Part shown: piece by piece, positions 4,886-6,553 of the stretch | Layout: each line of letters begins with the position of its first letter | Position numbering within the stretch: position 1 is the first letter of the stretch | Assembly: GCA_023392395.1 (NCBI GenBank) | Contig: JAEVZE010000400.1 | Coordinates: forward strand, 1 to 6,553 | Direction of reading: 5' to 3' | Length of the DNA: 6,553 bases | From: Bacillota bacterium | GTDB lineage: Bacteria; Bacillota; Clostridia; Christensenellales; Aristaeellaceae | Translations under genes and position numbers: made by a program | The notes under the pieces: generated by a model | Told to the model about the DNA's origin: nothing | The model's input: the letters and a program-made list of their open reading frames with translations, nothing else | Databases searched by the model: none

Positions 4886-5857
4886 TCAGGGCTTAGCCTG
4901 TGCCTTCATCGCGTCTCGTCTTTTTCGGTACTGGATGATCGGGCCGTCGCCCATCAGCAGCTTCTCGGCCGACCGGTAGGCGGACGCCTTGGGCTTTTGG
5001 GTGACCACCACGCGCTTGTCCTGCCGCTCAACCGCCCGGTTCATCATCTTGCCTGCCTGAGCGATCAACCTGTTGAGCACGGGGCTCTTTGTGAATTTGT
5101 CGTAGAAGCGGATGTACAGGATAGTATTCTCGTCGTCCACCGGCGCGAAGTAGATGATGACCTTCAGCTTCTCGCTGATATGGTTCATCCATAGGTTCGG
5201 GAACATGAACTTCAAATACGTATCCTTGATCGCGCACTCGGCGGGGGGCTTGGGCTTCTGGCCGACGTCCACCTCGTTGTTGGCGCTGGTGATCAGGGCA
5301 TCGCCCTCAAACACCACCTTGGGGCCGTTAATCAGCGTCTTGTTGCCACGGCCGATGGTGTTGTAGTGCACGATGGGCACGTGCACCACGTCCAGCTGGT
5401 TTTCGATGGCGCGGGAGTAGTGCGCATGCCACAGGTCCTCGATCTCGCTGTACACGAAGCCGTCCAGTTCTCCGGCGAAAAACGGCAGTTTTCCGGTCGT
5501 CTTCTCCGGATCGCCGTACCATACGTAGATGATGCCATAGGCTTCGCCCACCGGGTAAGACTGCACGTTGTAGCGGCTCAGATCCTCGGTGGACGCGCGG
5601 CCGTTGGCCGGGATGAAGGTGCACTGACCGCTTGGGTCGAACTGGATGCCGTGGAACGGGCATCGGATGCAGCTGCCCTGCACCTTTCCAAGGCTCAGCG
5701 CCGCGCCCCTGTGGGTACATTGATCCGTCACGCAACCCAGCGCGCCCCTGCTCGTGCGAAACAGCACCAGATCCAGCCCCAGCCTTCTGACGGCGGTGAC
5801 GCCGCCCGACTTGATTTGGCAGGAAGGGAGGATGGCGTACCACTGGTTGGGGATCAT
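4886..5857 (-). CDS. Rieske-type non-heme iron oxygenase (alpha-subunit-like)
   Basis: Predicted to use O2 and electrons from a separate reductase to hydroxylate, demethylate or otherwise oxidise a small molecule. 323 residues. Rieske [2Fe-2S] domain at about 1-115: ligands Cys47 and His49 (CTHRG) and Cys66 and His69 (CPFHG). Catalytic domain from about 140: the mononuclear iron motif NQLDVVHVPIVH gives Asn153, the bridging Asp156, His159 and His164; Asp280 in ERQDKRVVVTQ is the likely carboxylate ligand. All key residues are present, so it looks active. The conserved AIENQLDVVH and NTIGRGNKT stretches match Rieske proteins I recall from Clostridia. Start ATG 5857 has a modest AAGG/GGTGGG site upstream (5861-5871); a longer frame to 5941 has no ribosome site and crosses a hairpin. 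No reductase or ferredoxin gene is in view. It lies 87 bases downstream of the oxoamine synthase gene, likely co-transcribed. Substrate unknown. Confidence 0.93.
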   Translation of the reverse strand: MIPNQWYAILPSCQIKSGGVTAVRRLGLDLVLFRTSRGALGCVTDQCTHRGAALSLGKVQGSCIRCPFHGIQFDPSGQCTFIPANGRASTEDLSRYNVQSYPVGEAYGIIYVWYGDPEKTTGKLPFFAGELDGFVYSEIEDLWHAHYSRAIENQLDVVHVPIVHYNTIGRGNKTLINGPKVVFEGDALITSANNEVDVGQKPKPPAECAIKDTYLKFMFPNLWMNHISEKLKVIIYFAPVDDENTILYIRFYDKFTKSPVLNRLIAQAGKMMNRAVERQDKRVVVTQKPKASAYRSAEKLLMGDGPIIQYRKRRDAMKAQAKP

Positions 5858-5901
5858 ACACCCACCGCCTTTTGTAGGGTTTCCGCTTGTAGATAAACGT
5901 C

Positions 5902-5935
5902 CGCCCGCATCGCAAAACATCTGGCGCTGCGGGCG
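5902..5935 (-). terminator. Hairpin between the oxoamine synthase and Rieske genes
   Basis: An 8-bp perfect stem (5902-5909 with 5928-5935), extended by CGC/GCG after one mismatch, lies 10 bases after the upstream stop codon. On the minus strand it is followed by GACGTTTATC, a poor U-tract. A partial terminator or an mRNA stability element that lowers Rieske expression is more likely than full termination; no clear separate promoter for the Rieske gene is seen. Confidence 0.4.
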
Positions 5936-5944
5936 AAACAATTT

Positions 5945-6553
5945 TTAGGCGAAGGTTGCGGCCTTGGAATCCTGTTTGGGCGAATCCACGGCCTTGGCCT
6001 GGGGCAGCGGGATGCCCTCCTCGGCGGCGAGCTTCACCAGCATGTCCAGCGCGCGGGCGATCTGCTCGGGCTTGTGTTCGCTGATCACGCAAAAGCGCAG
6101 GCGCGCCTTGCCGCGGGGCACTGCCGGGTAGACCGCCGGGGGCACAAACACGCCGTGCTCGCGCAGGAGGTTCGAGAGCCGGAAGGCGTCCTCGTCTTTT
6201 CCGACCATGATGGGCACGATGGCCGTCTCCGACGCAAGGCACGTGTTGAGGTTTCGCACGGCGGCTTCCTGCATGAAGGTCCGGATGTTGAAGCGCATGC
6301 GGTCCATGATGGTCGGGTCCTGCCGGAGGAGCCTTATGGAGGTCAGTGTCGCGGCGGCCAGCGGCGGCGAGATGCCCACCGAGAACACGAAGCCGGGCAG
6401 GTTGTAGCGCAGGTATTCGATGATCTCGCGCGGGCCGGCCAGGTATCCGCCGCAGGCGCCCAGGCCCTTGGAAAGCGTGCCCATCTTGATGTCGATGTCG
6501 CTTGGTTCGAGGCCGAAGTACTCGTCCACGCCGCCGCCGGTCCGGCCGATGAC
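5945..6553 (-). CDS. Alpha-oxoamine synthase-family PLP enzyme, C-terminal part (5' end outside window)
   Basis: Fold-type I PLP enzyme of the family that includes 8-amino-7-oxononanoate synthase, glycine C-acetyltransferase and serine palmitoyltransferase: it condenses an amino acid with an acyl-CoA or acyl-ACP and releases CO2. About 202 C-terminal residues are present, with the frame open to the right edge. Visible: VIGRTGGGVDEYFGL (the segment just after the usual DEAHS), then IDIKMGTLSKGLGACGGYLAG, with the Schiff-base lysine in SKG. PGFVFSVGISPPLAAATL follows, then the C-terminal small domain with PPAVYPAVPRGKARLRFCVISEHKPEQI, the conserved substrate-side region. The tail (PLPQAKAVDSPKQDSKAATFA) is family-poor and probably disordered. 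A GTG at 6529 is an internal valine of GVDEYF. Which substrate pair it uses cannot be told: biotin, threonine degradation and lipid/secondary-metabolite types share these motifs. The neighbouring Rieske gene argues mildly for a biosynthetic role. Confidence 0.9.
   Translation of the reverse strand, partial: VIGRTGGGVDEYFGLEPSDIDIKMGTLSKGLGACGGYLAGPREIIEYLRYNLPGFVFSVGISPPLAAATLTSIRLLRQDPTIMDRMRFNIRTFMQEAAVRNLNTCLASETAIVPIMVGKDEDAFRLSNLLREHGVFVPPAVYPAVPRGKARLRFCVISEHKPEQIARALDMLVKLAAEEGIPLPQAKAVDSPKQDSKAATFA

Noticed and set aside
5328..6242. 304-codon minus-strand frame
   Set aside because: It overlaps both the oxoamine synthase and Rieske genes in another frame; Arg/Pro/Gly-rich product without motifs.

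Overview
The window reads as chromosomal DNA of a GC-rich, Gram-positive-type anaerobe, most likely a member of the Clostridia. This is inferred from a chemoreceptor tail ending in an acidic EFGKY-type peptide, a YjdF-family gene behind a matching leader RNA (a pair best known from Firmicutes), a tiny Lys/Asn-rich protein with a clostridial look, strong AGGAGG-like ribosome sites and intrinsic terminators with U-tracts. No rRNA, tRNA, CRISPR array or complete insertion sequence is seen.

Layout, left to right. Positions 1-595 hold the C-terminal part of a methyl-accepting chemotaxis protein (plus strand), closed by a hairpin terminator at 643-667. A 47-residue basic protein follows at 715-858, ended by a very long hairpin terminator (877-942). 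Facing it on the minus strand is a 586-residue SUV3-like ATP-dependent RNA helicase (982-2742) with its own extended -10 promoter. A 640-base stretch without a convincing gene follows (2743-3387). It contains structured sequence flanked by an 11-base direct repeat, a plus-strand terminator at 3114-3154 with no gene in front of it, and a leader for the next gene. A thiol-type glutathione peroxidase homologue lies at 3388-3921. It is followed by a dense run of hairpins (3937-4213).

A near-consensus sigma-A-type promoter (4231-4259) then drives a structured leader, which I assign to the yjdF riboswitch class, and the yjdF gene (4392-4799). In the leader an 8-base segment can sequester the Shine-Dalgarno sequence. 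A symmetrical terminator (4806-4852) separates yjdF from a convergent minus-strand pair: a Rieske-type non-heme iron oxygenase (4886-5857) and, upstream of it, an alpha-oxoamine synthase-family PLP enzyme that runs off the right edge (5945-6553).

How the genes may work together: the peroxidase is a plausible oxidative-stress function, and YjdF answers a riboswitch class reported to sense azaaromatic compounds. The oxoamine synthase/Rieske pair may belong to a small biosynthetic pathway (an acyl-amino-ketone made, then oxidised), an inference resting on adjacency and co-orientation. The most interesting points are the eukaryote/mitochondria-like helicase, the O2-using oxygenase in a probable anaerobe, the riboswitch with its visible SD-sequestering pairing, and the two unexplained structured intergenic regions.
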